Counted from the stretch's first letter, positions 9,976 to 19,175 are shown. The stretch: DNA of 64,000 nt from an uncultured Jannaschia sp. (GCA_947494145.1 CANLTZ010000015.1:56013-120012), one strand, 5' to 3'. Translations and numbers: made by a program. Notes: a model not told the origin generated them from the sequence alone.

Positions 9976-10181
9976 TGCCGATGACGTTCGGGAATGGGCG
10001 ATTTTTCGCAACAATAACGACAAAAATTAGCCGCCTTTAACATAATAACGGAATTCTCTCGGTTGCGTTACCGATCCGTTACAGGCACCACCCCTGCAGA
10101 CAAATGGGTAGGGCGTTTACGGAGTAGAAACCCGCAAAGGGTACACCCGGGCACGCCCAGACGAATGGGGAACGAACTTAC

Positions 10182-10865
10182 ATGCGTAACATGTTTAACG
10201 CGGCCAAAATGGCTGCGCTGGGTGGACTTGTGTGCTTCGCGACGCAGGCTCAATCTCAATCGCTCGCTCCGATGCATGGTGGTGTCGGCACCGCCGCCTT
10301 CGCGAAACTGGCAAGCTTGGGGCCGATCGATGACCTTGATCACGGCGGCGGCTTTCTGGGTAGTTCCGCGCGCCCGCTCTTTGAACGCGGGACCCGCGGC
10401 CTGACGTCAGCGCCGCAAGCGGGGATGAATCCCGACGCCGTGGACACGCTGCCATCGGCGACCGGCAATGCCCAATGGCGCTGCTTGACGGAAGCGATCT
10501 ATTTCGAAGCGCGGGGTGAGCCTGTGGAAGGGCAGATCGCCGTGGCTGAAGTGGTGCTCAACAGGGTCGATAGCGCCCGCTACCCCGACACGGTCTGCAA
10601 GGTCGTCAACCAGGGGACGGGGCGGCTTCACGCCTGCCAGTTCAGCTATACCTGCGATGGAGAACCTGAGGCGATCACCGAACCCAAGGCTTGGGATCGG
10701 GCTGGCAAGATCGCCCGTGCCCTGATGGATGGCGCCCCGCGCACGCTGACGGCCGAAGCCACACATTACCATGCCGACTACGTGGACCCTTACTGGAACA
10801 AGGTCTATCCGCGCACGACAAAGGTCGGTCAGCATATCTTTTACAAGCAGATACCAGGCGCCTGA
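10182..10865 (+). CDS. Cell wall hydrolase, SleB (Hydrolase_2) family
   Basis: This 227-residue protein has an N-terminal signal peptide (about 1-26, ending ATQAQSQ), a low-complexity spacer and a C-terminal SleB/CwlJ-type domain from about residue 98. The domain shows RCLTEAIYFEARGE with the likely catalytic Glu, AVAEVVLNRV, a CQFSYTCDG loop and THYHADYVDPYW. Such enzymes cleave peptidoglycan in the periplasm. It is a single gene: the upstream 200 bases carry no ORF and a clear terminator follows. Confidence 0.88.
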   Translation: MRNMFNAAKMAALGGLVCFATQAQSQSLAPMHGGVGTAAFAKLASLGPIDDLDHGGGFLGSSARPLFERGTRGLTSAPQAGMNPDAVDTLPSATGNAQWRCLTEAIYFEARGEPVEGQIAVAEVVLNRVDSARYPDTVCKVVNQGTGRLHACQFSYTCDGEPEAITEPKAWDRAGKIARALMDGAPRTLTAEATHYHADYVDPYWNKVYPRTTKVGQHIFYKQIPGA

Positions 10866-10892
10866 CGCCCCTGCCCTGCAATGTCGCGAAGC

Positions 10893-10920
10893 GCCTCCGA
10901 ACCGACGGTTCGGGGGCTTT
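10893..10920 (+). terminator. Rho-independent terminator after the SleB-type hydrolase
   Basis: An 11-base stem (10893-10903 with 10907-10917, one T-G wobble) closes a GAC loop and is followed by TTTCGTTT. It lies 27 bases downstream of the hydrolase stop codon and separates it from folB. Confidence 0.8.
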
Positions 10921-10980
10921 CGTTTGTTCGCGTGTCGTGGTCTGAGGGGGCCAATTCACGACCCAGAGTCGGAGGCTTTG

Positions 10981-11895
10981 ATGTCCGCCCGCCCCGCCCC
11001 AGCCGCCGATCAGGAGGCGCTGCGCCTCGCCTTCGCCGCCCCCTTGGACCGCGCCCGCGCCGAAGGCCGCCCACTCGACCGCATTTCGCTGCGCGACCAC
11101 ATCCGCGACGTCGAAATCGGTGCCTTTCAGGCAGAGCGCGGGGTCACCCAACGCATCCGCTTCGACATCGTCGCCGAGGTCACACCCGAGCCAGAGGCCG
11201 TAGCGGGTGACGATGTGGACGGTATTCTGTCTTACGACACGCTGATCGACGCGATCGGGTTGGAACTGGCTGCCGAGCGCCTCAACCTGCTGGAAACCTT
11301 GGCCGAACGCATCGCCGCCCGGGTACTGACCCATGACCGCGCCGCCCGTGTCTTCGTGCGGATCGAAAAGCTCGACCGCGGCCCCCATGTGCTGGGGGTG
11401 GAAATCGTCCGGTCCCGCGCAAGCGCCGCGGCCCTACCTTCGGAGGACGACACACCCCGGCCACGTGTGTTGCTTCTGGCGCCCGAGCAGCAAGACGACC
11501 CCGACCTGCCGCCCCTGCTTGACCGCCTGGCCGCCGACCCCATTCCCACGATCCTGATCGCTAGCCCTGATTTTCCCACCCCAGACGCTATCCATCCCCT
11601 GGCAGCACGCCGCATCGCGCTTCTGGCTCTGGAGCAGGCAGCCTGGCGCCTTGCTGCGCAAGATCCGCGTTGCATCGTGGTGGATAGTCGGACCGAAATC
11701 GACTGGTCCCTGCGCCAGGGCGGCCTGACGGTCTGGGCGCCTTCGCGCATCGTGCTCGACGCAACCCAGGGGCCCGTCGACGTGGCGGCCACCACCCTCG
11801 CGCAATGGTTCGCCGCTGAGTTCGATGCAGTGGAGCTGGTCGCCACCACACCATTGGAGGGCGCGCGCCATGCCGCGTCCCTCGCCGCGATCTGA
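10981..11895 (+). CDS. folB: Dihydroneopterin aldolase with long C-terminal extension
   Basis: FolB cleaves 7,8-dihydroneopterin to 6-hydroxymethyl-7,8-dihydropterin in folate synthesis. The aldolase domain occupies about residues 35-150 (ISLRDHIRDVEIGAFQAERG, then SYDTLIDAIG and LLETLAERIAARVL, ending VFVRIEKLDRGP). About 150 more residues follow, with hydrophobic strands but no motif I know; typical FolB is only about 120 residues. The TGA overlaps the folP ATG (TGATG), so the genes are coupled. The start is an ATG preceded by GGAGG. Confidence 0.88.
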   Translation: MSARPAPAADQEALRLAFAAPLDRARAEGRPLDRISLRDHIRDVEIGAFQAERGVTQRIRFDIVAEVTPEPEAVAGDDVDGILSYDTLIDAIGLELAAERLNLLETLAERIAARVLTHDRAARVFVRIEKLDRGPHVLGVEIVRSRASAAALPSEDDTPRPRVLLLAPEQQDDPDLPPLLDRLAADPIPTILIASPDFPTPDAIHPLAARRIALLALEQAAWRLAAQDPRCIVVDSRTEIDWSLRQGGLTVWAPSRIVLDATQGPVDVAATTLAQWFAAEFDAVELVATTPLEGARHAASLAAI

Positions 11896-12878
11896 TGCAC
11901 TACGCCATCCCGCTGCCCCAACCCGGCGCAGATGGCCCTCGCCTTGCCGGTGGATGGCTGCGCTTTGACCGCGTGCGGCTGACCGAACGGGGCCGCGCCG
12001 ACGAAATCGTCCCCGTGACCGAGTTGCCGCAGGACATGCTCGCCCCGCTAATTGCGCCGCGCACCAATGTGGCCGGGCTCGACATGTCCCAGCCCAACCT
12101 GATGGGCATCCTGAACGTCACGCCCGATAGCTTCTCGGATGGGGGTCAGTTCCTCAGCCCGTCGGCCGCACGCATCCAGGCGGAAGCCATGTCCGCCGCA
12201 GATATCCTCGACATCGGCGGCGAAAGCACGCGCCCTGGCGCCCGTGCCGTGGACGCGGATGAAGAATGCGCCCGCATCCTGCCGGTCATCGAAACGCTTG
12301 CCCCCGGGCGTCGCCTGTCGGTGGATACGCGCAAGGCCAAGGTGGCGCGCGCGGCCCTCGCCGCCGGAGCGGTGCTGGTCAACGACGTCTCGGGCATGGA
12401 ATTCGACAGCGACATGGCGGCGACGCTTGCGCAGACCGGCGCGCCCCTTTGCCTGATGCACGCCCAGGGCACGCCAGAGACGATGCAGGACGACCCACGC
12501 TATTCGGACGTCGTTCTTGACGTGTTCGACGCCCTGCGGATGCGGATCGCCCGGGCCAGTGCAGCAGGGATCCCACATGAGCGGATCCTTGCCGATCCCG
12601 GGATCGGCTTTGGCAAGACGGTCAATCACAACCTTGCCCTGTTGAAAAACATGGCCGTCTTCCACGGCCTAGGCGTTCCGCTTCTGCTGGGATGTTCCCG
12701 CAAGAGTTTCATCGGCGTGGTTGGCGATGCGCCTGATCCCGCCCAGCGGATGCCAGGGACTCTGGCCGTCACGCTGTCAGCCGTGGCACAAGGGGTGCAG
12801 GTCCATCGTGTGCATGATGTGGCCCAGGTCGCCCAAGGCATTGCGCTCTGGCAGAAGGTGACAGGAGTAAACGAGTGA
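11895..12878 (+). CDS. folP: Dihydropteroate synthase
   Basis: FolP joins 6-hydroxymethyl-dihydropterin pyrophosphate to p-aminobenzoate and is the sulfonamide target. All TIM-barrel signatures are present: [66 protein letters not shown] and GTLAV. At 327 residues it has an N-terminal extension of about 70 residues before the first motif. The start overlaps the folB stop, and the stop overlaps the GTG start of glmM, making a tightly coupled three-gene unit. Confidence 0.97.
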   Translation: MHYAIPLPQPGADGPRLAGGWLRFDRVRLTERGRADEIVPVTELPQDMLAPLIAPRTNVAGLDMSQPNLMGILNVTPDSFSDGGQFLSPSAARIQAEAMSAADILDIGGESTRPGARAVDADEECARILPVIETLAPGRRLSVDTRKAKVARAALAAGAVLVNDVSGMEFDSDMAATLAQTGAPLCLMHAQGTPETMQDDPRYSDVVLDVFDALRMRIARASAAGIPHERILADPGIGFGKTVNHNLALLKNMAVFHGLGVPLLLGCSRKSFIGVVGDAPDPAQRMPGTLAVTLSAVAQGVQVHRVHDVAQVAQGIALWQKVTGVNE

Positions 12879-14227
12879 CAAAACGGCTTTTCGGGACAGA
12901 TGGCGTTCGCGGCCTTGCCAATCACGGCAACATGACCGCGGAGATGGCGCTGAAGTTAGGGGCCGCGGCGGGGCGCTACTTTCGCCGCGAAGGGTCGGGG
13001 GCAAGTACCGCGCACCGCGTTGTCATTGGCAAGGATACCCGTCAATCGGGCTACATGTTCGAAAACGCTCTGACCGCGGGACTGACATCGACCGGGATGA
13101 ACGTGCTTCTGTTGGGCCCGGTGCCCACGCCCGCCGTGGGGCTGCTGGCCCGGTCCATGCGGGCCGATCTGGGCGTGATGATTTCGGCCAGCCACAACCC
13201 CGCCGACGACAATGGCATCAAGTTCTTCGGCCCTGACGGCTTCAAGCTGTCCGATGAGGCGGAGGCTCAGATCGAGGCGCTGGTGACCGAGGGCGTGGCC
13301 TTGGCCCAGGCTGAAAATATCGGCCGCGCCAAGCGCATTGATGACGGGCTGGGTCGCTACATCGAATATGCCAAGACCACCGTGCCCGCGGGCATGACGC
13401 TGGACGGGCTCAAGGTGGTGATCGACTGCGCCAATGGGGCCGCCTACCGCGCCGCGCCCGAGACGCTGGCCGAACTTGGCGCCGAGGTCATCCCCATCGG
13501 TGTGGGCCCCAATGGGCGCAACATCAATTATCTCTGTGGCTCCACCCAGACAGATGCCTGTGCCCGCGCCGTCGTCGAACATCGCGCCGATGTGGGCATC
13601 TCGCTGGACGGAGATGCGGACCGGGTCATGATCTTGGACGCCGACGGCAAGATGGCCGATGGCGACCAACTCATGGCGTTGTTCGCCGACCGCTGGAAGG
13701 CGGAAGAAAAGCTGCGCGGTCAGACCCTAGTGGCTACCGTGATGTCCAATCTAGGGTTGGAACGGCACTTGGGCGATCACGGCATCACGCTGCACCGGAC
13801 CAAGGTGGGCGACCGCCACGTGGTCGATGCCATGCGCCGCGGCGGCTACAATCTGGGCGGTGAGCAATCGGGCCACATTGTCATGACCGATTACGCCACC
13901 ACCGGCGATGGGATGATCGCAGGTCTGCAATTCCTGGCCGAGATGATCCGCACGGGACGCGCCGCGTCGGACCTGATGCACAGCTTCGATCCCGTGCCCC
14001 AGCGGCTGGAGAACGTGAAATTCGGCCTGGGCACCGCGCCCCTGGATCTGGACGCTGTCAAGGACGCCATCGCCGAGGCCGAGCGCCTGCTGGGCAATCG
14101 CGGTCGCCTTCTGATCCGGCCTTCAGGGACGGAGCCCCTGATCCGCGTGATGGCGGAATGCGAGGATGAGGCGTTGTTGCATACGGTGGTCACATCCGTG
14201 GCCGACGCGGTGCGCGCGGCGCAGTGA
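12875..14227 (+). CDS. glmM: Phosphoglucosamine mutase
   Basis: GlmM converts glucosamine-6-phosphate to glucosamine-1-phosphate for UDP-GlcNAc, feeding peptidoglycan and LPS synthesis. At 450 residues it is normal in length. It starts FGTDGVRG, the active-site serine loop [17 protein letters not shown] puts the phosphoserine at about residue 106, the metal loop is LDGDADR near 250, and the C-terminal phosphate loop is [12 protein letters not shown]. The GTG start overlaps the folP stop by four bases. Coupling of folP to glmM is common in bacteria. Confidence 0.97.
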   Translation: MTKRLFGTDGVRGLANHGNMTAEMALKLGAAAGRYFRREGSGASTAHRVVIGKDTRQSGYMFENALTAGLTSTGMNVLLLGPVPTPAVGLLARSMRADLGVMISASHNPADDNGIKFFGPDGFKLSDEAEAQIEALVTEGVALAQAENIGRAKRIDDGLGRYIEYAKTTVPAGMTLDGLKVVIDCANGAAYRAAPETLAELGAEVIPIGVGPNGRNINYLCGSTQTDACARAVVEHRADVGISLDGDADRVMILDADGKMADGDQLMALFADRWKAEEKLRGQTLVATVMSNLGLERHLGDHGITLHRTKVGDRHVVDAMRRGGYNLGGEQSGHIVMTDYATTGDGMIAGLQFLAEMIRTGRAASDLMHSFDPVPQRLENVKFGLGTAPLDLDAVKDAIAEAERLLGNRGRLLIRPSGTEPLIRVMAECEDEALLHTVVTSVADAVRAAQ

Positions 14228-14232
14228 AGGCA

Positions 14233-14282
14233 GCCGGGGGGCCAGCCCCCCAGACCCCCCGGGATATTTTTGCCAGGAAGAA
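14233..14282 (-). repeat. Intergenic hairpin repeat, copy 1
   Basis: Directly after the chrA stop on the minus strand, the sequence TTCTTCCTGGCAAAAATATC leads into a run of GC-rich inverted repeats (GGGGGG...CCCCCC). An almost identical block occurs at 17449-17510, also just after a minus-strand stop. It lies between convergent glmM and chrA and probably works as a terminator-like or REP-like element. Confidence 0.7.
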
Positions 14283-14291
14283 TGGGGCGGG

Positions 14292-15530
14292 TCAGGTAAA
14301 CCCTGCGCCGAGGCCCAGGATGGCGGCGAGAGCAAGCGTTTCAAAGAGCCCGCGTTTCAGCGCCAGGAGCCAGATCAGAGCGAAGGTGGCAAGTACCAGG
14401 GCCACGGGGTCAAGCGATGCAAGCTCGGGGATTGGTGGGCCCGCGCCATCGGAGACTCGGGTGAAGATCACGTGGATCGCAAACCAGAGCGACAGGTTGG
14501 CGATTACGCCCGCCACCGCAGCCGACACCATGTTGAGCGCACCGCGCAGGCGGGGATGGCCGGTCAAACGCTCCAAATGCGGGGCGCCTGCGAAGATCCA
14601 CAAAAAGCAGGGTACGAAGGTGGCCCAAAGCGTCACGCCCGCCGTGGCGATGGCGATGGGCCAACCGCCTGCTTGGGCGCCGCCCAGCCAGCCGGTGAAC
14701 ACAGTCACCAAGATCAGCGGCCCCGGCGTGGTTTCCGCCAGGCCCAACCCGTCGATCATCTGATCGGGGCTGAGCCAGCCCTGGGCGTCGACCGCAATCT
14801 GGGCCAGGGCGGCCAGCACGGCATAGGCCCCGCCGAAACTGACCGTAGCGAGCCAACTGAAGAACAGGCCCGCCTCGGCCGGAACGGAACCCGGAGCCAG
14901 CGCCATGAGGGCCAGGAGCGGCGCCCACCAGATGGCGAGCCAGAGCACCACGGTGCCAACGGTTGTTTGCCACGGGACGGGCGCGGCGGGCGCGGCGCCA
15001 GTGGCACCACCGCGCAGAAGGCCGATGGCCAGTGCCGTGACCAACACTGCCCAAAAGGGCAGGTTGAATGCGAAGAGCGCGGCAAAGGCCCCGACCGCCA
15101 CCGCGATGGAAAGCGGGCCCTGTACCGCCTTGGCCCGCAACTTCCAAAGCGCGCCTGCCACGATGGCCAAGGCAGCGGCTTTGATGCCTAGAAAAGCAGC
15201 CTCCACCAGCGGCAGGCGCCCGAAGCTCAGATAGGCCGCGGCCAACACCATCATGACCAAAGCGCCCGGCAGCACGAATAGAAGCCCCGCCAGAAGCCCC
15301 CCCGCCCAGCCGCGCAGGCGCCAGCCAGCGAAGGTGGCAAGCTGCATGGCCTCTGGCCCGGGCAGCAAGGTGCAAAAGCCCAGGCCGCGCAGGAAAGTGT
15401 CTTCGTCGAGCCAGGCAGAGCGCTCCACCAATTCGCGATGCATCAGCGCGATCTGCGCGGCGGGTCCCCCGAAGCTGAGCAGGCCGATACGTCCGAAGAC
15501 GCGGGCCATTTCGGACAAGGGCACGCTCAT
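14292..15530 (-). CDS. chrA: Chromate transporter of the CHR family
   Basis: This 412-residue inner-membrane protein has two CHR-type halves joined by a central linker. The first half carries the family pattern FGRIGLLSFGGPAAQIALMH and GLGFCTLLPGPEAMQLATF; the second half repeats it as FSWLATVSFGGAYAVLAAL and GLAETTPGPLILVTVFTGWLG. About ten hydrophobic segments are visible. CHR proteins expel chromate or related oxyanions. Its start overlaps the stop of the rhodanese gene upstream by four bases, so the two are translationally coupled. Confidence 0.92.
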   Translation of the reverse strand: MSVPLSEMARVFGRIGLLSFGGPAAQIALMHRELVERSAWLDEDTFLRGLGFCTLLPGPEAMQLATFAGWRLRGWAGGLLAGLLFVLPGALVMMVLAAAYLSFGRLPLVEAAFLGIKAAALAIVAGALWKLRAKAVQGPLSIAVAVGAFAALFAFNLPFWAVLVTALAIGLLRGGATGAAPAAPVPWQTTVGTVVLWLAIWWAPLLALMALAPGSVPAEAGLFFSWLATVSFGGAYAVLAALAQIAVDAQGWLSPDQMIDGLGLAETTPGPLILVTVFTGWLGGAQAGGWPIAIATAGVTLWATFVPCFLWIFAGAPHLERLTGHPRLRGALNMVSAAVAGVIANLSLWFAIHVIFTRVSDGAGPPIPELASLDPVALVLATFALIWLLALKRGLFETLALAAILGLGAGFT

Positions 15531-16180
15531 CCCGCGGCCTTGCTGGCCAGGAGATCGTCAACGAGATCGAGGGCCGCGACGGGGTCAGGGTTGCGTGCAA
15601 GGCGGCCATCTAAAAGGTGTTGAAGCGGGCTGGCGCCACCTTGCAAGCGGGCAAGTACCGGGTGCGTGAGGCCGGACCCACGCGCGATGTCGGCGGCGCT
15701 GGTCGGCAGCCGGGCGGCGTCCCAAACGCGCGCCGCAGCAGAGAGTTGGTCGCGGGCGACAGCGAGAGTGTGGGCCTCACGATCGACAAGCCGCAGGAGG
15801 GTCCAGAGCGCTTCCAACTCCGCCCAGCATGGGTCCAGCGGCACAATCCAGCGTGGCGTGGCGTCAAGTGCAACCGTGGGACGGGACTGGGCGACCCAGG
15901 CAAGATGCCCGCCGAAAAGGGCCCGCGCGTCCGCACCCCGCTGTCTGAGGAGAGAGGCTGCAAGCTGGCTGATCTTTCCGCCCTTTTGGCAGTAGACGAC
16001 GACAGGTTCGACAAACGGACCTGCATCAGCAAGTGCGTCAAACGACAGGCGGCGCGCGCCCGGCAGCCGGGTTGGGTAGGCGGATGCGTCTGCATCTATG
16101 CGCAGGTCCAGCACGACGGGCGCGTTCGGCAGGTGCAGGCGCGGCGCAAGGGCGTCGGGGGTGATAAATGGATCGGCCAT
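15527..16180 (-). CDS. Rhodanese-like protein with ChrB-like C-terminal region
   Basis: The 217-residue protein has an N-terminal rhodanese domain (about 1-110; VLDLRIDADASAYPTRLPGA, then the active-site loop VVYCQKGGKIS with the Cys intact). The C-terminal ~105 residues (WIVPLDPCWAELEALWTLLR and RDQLSAAARVWDAARL) weakly resemble the ChrB-type domain found beside chromate transporters. It overlaps chrA by four bases, which supports a joint role in chromate or sulfur-oxyanion handling. Whether it acts as a sulfurtransferase or a regulator cannot be told from sequence. Confidence 0.75.
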   Translation of the reverse strand: MADPFITPDALAPRLHLPNAPVVLDLRIDADASAYPTRLPGARRLSFDALADAGPFVEPVVVYCQKGGKISQLAASLLRQRGADARALFGGHLAWVAQSRPTVALDATPRWIVPLDPCWAELEALWTLLRLVDREAHTLAVARDQLSAAARVWDAARLPTSAADIARGSGLTHPVLARLQGGASPLQHLLDGRLARNPDPVAALDLVDDLLASKAAG

Positions 16181-16288
16181 GGGGCATCCTCCGCAAGAAC
16201 GGTGACAAGGATGCGACGCTTGGGCCGGGGCCTGATGGGGTGCTCGCGACCCCGCGCCAAAGTGGCTAGCGCGGGGCGGGGTCGAGGG

Positions 16289-17329
16289 TCAACCGGGATG
16301 GACGAGCGTGCCGAAGAGCCGAGGCTCCAACGTATCGGCCGCAAAGAGGGGGCCGGAAGTCAGGACGGACACGGCATCGTGGCTGTGCAAGCTTTCCTGG
16401 TGAGAGGCCACGACGCGGAAATCGCCGCTGCCCACCAAAGCTTGCAGGCCTTCCGCGAAGAGCCGCGCGGCGTCTTCGACAAAGATCGGATTGGCGGCAT
16501 TGAGTTCGGCGAAGGCCTGTTCGTCTTCGCGCTTCACCATGACCTGGGTTTCCGTCGGCACCTGGCGGCGACACATCTCAATGATGTCCTCAGTCATCAA
16601 ATCGCCCGTAACCTCGACCGACAGTCGCGCGACGGAGCGTTGGGAATGGGGCGTGGCAAGCTGGCCGCGGGTGCGACGGGCATGTTCGCTGAGTTCCAGC
16701 GAACAGGGACAGGTGGACGAATAGACGTAGTCCAGATGCAGCACGCGGCGGCGCGTTTGACCCGCCTGAATAACCTCCATGGCGATATCGTAATACTGCC
16801 AGCCCGACAGGCCCGAGCGAAGACTATCCACTTGCAAGGGCAGCGAAAAACGAAGCAGAAGCCGGGCATCGAAGCTTTCCAGGTCCGCCAGGTAATCGTC
16901 GAGCGCGGCATCGACCACGTCGAAGCCCATCTGCGCCTCGGCATGTTTGTAGAAGGACCGCATGATGCGGCTCATGTTGATACCCTTTTTACCCGCCTCC
17001 AGACTAACAGTGCCGGTCACCGACACCTCGGCCAAATGGGCGCCATCCCGCGTCGGGATGCTGAGCGGCAGGCGGAAATTCGAAATCCCCACATGTTGAA
17101 TCGCCCGGTCCGTGCCCTTGATCAGGCTTGCGGGCCCGTTTTGCAGGTCGGGCAAGGTGGCGCGATAGGTGTCATCGGCCACATGATGGGGATAGATATT
17201 GGATAGGTCAGGATAAAACCCATCAACGGGGGTTTGCCCGCTGGCGGCGTAACGCTTCAGTAGATCGAGGGCGGCCTGGGCTTCCTGCTCGGTCGGCTGG
17301 CGGTCAATATCCGGTGCGTGGACGTTCAT
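16289..17329 (-). CDS. folE2: GTP cyclohydrolase FolE2
   Basis: FolE2 (type IB) makes 7,8-dihydroneopterin triphosphate from GTP, the first step of folate and queuosine synthesis. The 346-residue protein shows DFYPDLSNIYPHHV-like N-terminal motifs (GFYPDLSNIYP), GISNFRLPL, MSRIMRSFYKHAEAQMGFDV, and the STCPCSLELSEH segment with the conserved metal-ligand Cys. I chose the ATG at 17329, which has GGGAGGG seven bases upstream. It is the only GTP cyclohydrolase in the window and supplies the pathway continued by folB and folP 4 kb away. Confidence 0.94.
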   Translation of the reverse strand: MNVHAPDIDRQPTEQEAQAALDLLKRYAASGQTPVDGFYPDLSNIYPHHVADDTYRATLPDLQNGPASLIKGTDRAIQHVGISNFRLPLSIPTRDGAHLAEVSVTGTVSLEAGKKGINMSRIMRSFYKHAEAQMGFDVVDAALDDYLADLESFDARLLLRFSLPLQVDSLRSGLSGWQYYDIAMEVIQAGQTRRRVLHLDYVYSSTCPCSLELSEHARRTRGQLATPHSQRSVARLSVEVTGDLMTEDIIEMCRRQVPTETQVMVKREDEQAFAELNAANPIFVEDAARLFAEGLQALVGSGDFRVVASHQESLHSHDAVSVLTSGPLFAADTLEPRLFGTLVHPG

Positions 17330-17360
17330 GTCGTCCCTCCCTTCGGTTCGCGCATGGAGC

Positions 17361-17413
17361 CGTAAGGTGGGCTTCTCCCCCCTTGGTGCCAACCCCTGGC
17401 CTAATCACTTACG
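17361..17413 (-). promoter_or_regulatory. Structured 5' leader of folE2, candidate THF-II (folE-motif) riboswitch
   Basis: The minus-strand RNA forms a 53-base hairpin closed by CGTAAGTG (17413-17406) with CACCTTACG (17369-17361; one bulged C). An inner GGC/GCC pair and purine-rich internal loops (AGGGGUUGG on one side, AGGGGGGAGAA on the other) follow. It ends 31 bases before the folE2 start, just upstream of its GGGAGGG site. Position, size and lineage fit the alphaproteobacterial folE motif that binds tetrahydrofolate, but I matched this from memory only. Confidence 0.45.
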
Positions 17414-17448
17414 CGGGAGGCGGCAGGTTGGATCAGATGTAAGCTATT

Positions 17449-17510
17449 GGGGGCGCTGCCCCCGCCCTCGCGAAGCGAGGACTCCCCCGGGATATTTCTG
17501 CCAGGAAGAA
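17449..17510 (-). repeat. Intergenic hairpin repeat, copy 2
   Basis: Starting 12 bases after the GNAT stop on the minus strand, TTCTTCCTGGCAGAAATATC leads into two perfect GC hairpins: 17466-17480 (six-base arms, GAA loop) and 17449-17463 (GGGGGC/GCCCCC). It shares the block at 14255-14282 almost base for base, including the position just after a stop codon. It probably terminates the metZ-GNAT transcript. Confidence 0.75.
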
Positions 17511-17521
17511 GAGAGGCGGCG

Positions 17522-17989
17522 TCAGAAAAGGTCGAATGCCATATGCGTGGAAGGGAGCGGGATGCCATCGCGCATTGTGGTGGCGTCGCCGGTGTCCTGC
17601 CAGCCGTGACGGGCGAAGAAGGGGCGCGCCATGGCGCTGGCCCGCGTCGTAAGACGGGTGAGGCGGGTGGCGCGTGCATGGGTTTGCAGTGCCGTTAGCA
17701 GGGTATCGGCGGTGCCTTGGCGGCGCTCGGCAGGCAGGACATAAGCGAAGTCGAGATAGCCATCGGCGCGCAGGGTCATGAAGCCGACGAGGCTGTCTTC
17801 GCGGGTGGCGACCAGGATGTGTTGGTCAGCGAGGCGGACCGCGAACGCCGCGGGCGTAGGCGGCGCGGGCAGCCAAGCGCGGCGCTGGGCGGCGCTGTAG
17901 CGGGGTGCGGCGCCCTCCTGGACGCCGCGCCAGAAGATATCGGCCAAGGCGGGCATGTCGGCGGGCCCGCCCTGGCGGATGTCAGGCAT
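17522..17989 (-). CDS. GNAT-family N-acetyltransferase
   Basis: The 155-residue protein has a GNAT fold: an N-terminal IRQGGPADMPALADIFW segment, central strands ILVATREDSLVGFMTLRADG and LDFAYVLPAERRQGTADTLL (acetyl-CoA loop R-x-x-G near residues 88-92), and the C-terminal ARPFFARHGW motif. The acceptor is unknown. Its start overlaps the end of metZ by eight bases, so the two form an operon. Confidence 0.85.
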   Translation of the reverse strand: MPDIRQGGPADMPALADIFWRGVQEGAAPRYSAAQRRAWLPAPPTPAAFAVRLADQHILVATREDSLVGFMTLRADGYLDFAYVLPAERRQGTADTLLTALQTHARATRLTRLTTRASAMARPFFARHGWQDTGDATTMRDGIPLPSTHMAFDLF

Positions 17990-19175
17990 GGGCCAGGGCG
18001 GCCAGGATATCGTCCAGCAGATCGCGCGGGTCCTCCAACCCGCAAGACAGGCGTATCAGGCCCGGCGTGATGCCCAGCATAGCCTTCTGATCGTCCGGCA
18101 GGCGCTGGTGGGTGGTGGTGGCCGGGTGGGTGGCGATGGATTTCGCATCGCCCAGATTATTGGAGATGATGATCACCTCCAGCGCGTTCAGGAACCGAAA
18201 GGCGGCATCCTTGCCGCCCTTGAGGTCGATGGAAAGGACGGTGCCCCCCTGCTCCATCTGGGCGCGGGCCAACGCGGCCTGGGGATGGCTGTCCAGGTGG
18301 GGGTGGATGACGCGGGTGAGCTTATCATGGGGGCTGAGTTCAGCGGCCAGGAACGCGCAGGTCTCGGCCTGGGCGCGCACGCGCAGGTCCATATGTTCCA
18401 GCCCCTTGAGCATCACCCAGGCGTTGAAAGGGCTCATGGAGCCGCCGGTATGCTTCAGGAAAGGTTCGGCGGTTTTGCGCACGAAATCCTGGCTGCCGCA
18501 GATCACGCCGCCCAGGCAGCGCCCCTGCCCGTCCACATGTTTGGTGGTGGAATAGACAACCACGTCGGCGCCCAGATCGACGGCGCGGCTGAAGGTCGGG
18601 GTAGCGAAGACGTTGTCGACGATAACGAGCGCGCCCACCCCATGGGCCAGATCCGCGACGCCAGCGATATCAACGACCTCCAAGGTGGGGTTCGACAGGC
18701 TTTCGAAGAAACAAGCGCGCGTATCCGGGCGAATGGCGGCTTCCCACGCCGCCAGGTCGGTGCCGTCGATCAGCGTCACTTCGACCCCGAAGCGGGGCAG
18801 AATTTCATCCACGATGTAAAGGCAGGATCCGAAAAGCGCACGCGCCGACACGATGTGGTCGCCCGCCTTGAGCATGGACATCAGCGCGCCGTTGACGGCG
18901 GCCATGCCCGACGCGGTGGCGAAGGCATCTTCGGTGCCTTCGAGCGCCGCAATGCGGTCTTCGAACATTGCCACGGTGGGGTTGCCGTAGCGCGCATAGA
19001 TGAATTCTTCGCGCCCGGCCTGCAAAAACCGCGCCTCAGCGGCTTCGGCGCTGTCATAGACGAAGCCCTGGGTCAGGAACATCGCCTCGGACACTTCGCC
19101 ATATTGCGAGCGGCGCGTGCCCGCATGGACGGCGCGCGTGCGCGAGGCACGAGGTTTGGAGGGGGTGTCTTTCAC
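17982..19175 (-). CDS. metZ: O-succinylhomoserine sulfhydrylase
   Basis: MetZ makes homocysteine from O-succinyl- or O-acetylhomoserine and sulfide, a PLP-dependent step in methionine synthesis. At 397 residues it is a full Cys/Met-metabolism PLP enzyme with YARYGNPTVAMFEDRIAALEG, ATASGMAAV, the DNVFATP strand and the PLP lysine in STTKHVDGQGR (about residue 212). The start is GTG preceded by AAGGAG. No other in-frame start exists before an upstream stop. The leader carries a SAM-II-type riboswitch, as expected for methionine genes in this group. Confidence 0.93.
   Translation of the reverse strand: MKDTPSKPRASRTRAVHAGTRRSQYGEVSEAMFLTQGFVYDSAEAAEARFLQAGREEFIYARYGNPTVAMFEDRIAALEGTEDAFATASGMAAVNGALMSMLKAGDHIVSARALFGSCLYIVDEILPRFGVEVTLIDGTDLAAWEAAIRPDTRACFFESLSNPTLEVVDIAGVADLAHGVGALVIVDNVFATPTFSRAVDLGADVVVYSTTKHVDGQGRCLGGVICGSQDFVRKTAEPFLKHTGGSMSPFNAWVMLKGLEHMDLRVRAQAETCAFLAAELSPHDKLTRVIHPHLDSHPQAALARAQMEQGGTVLSIDLKGGKDAAFRFLNALEVIIISNNLGDAKSIATHPATTTHQRLPDDQKAMLGITPGLIRLSCGLEDPRDLLDDILAALAHA

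Noticed and set aside
15617..17206. Plus-strand frame of 529 codons across the rhodanese gene and folE2
   Set aside because: It lies antisense to two genes with clear family motifs and has no recognisable domain.
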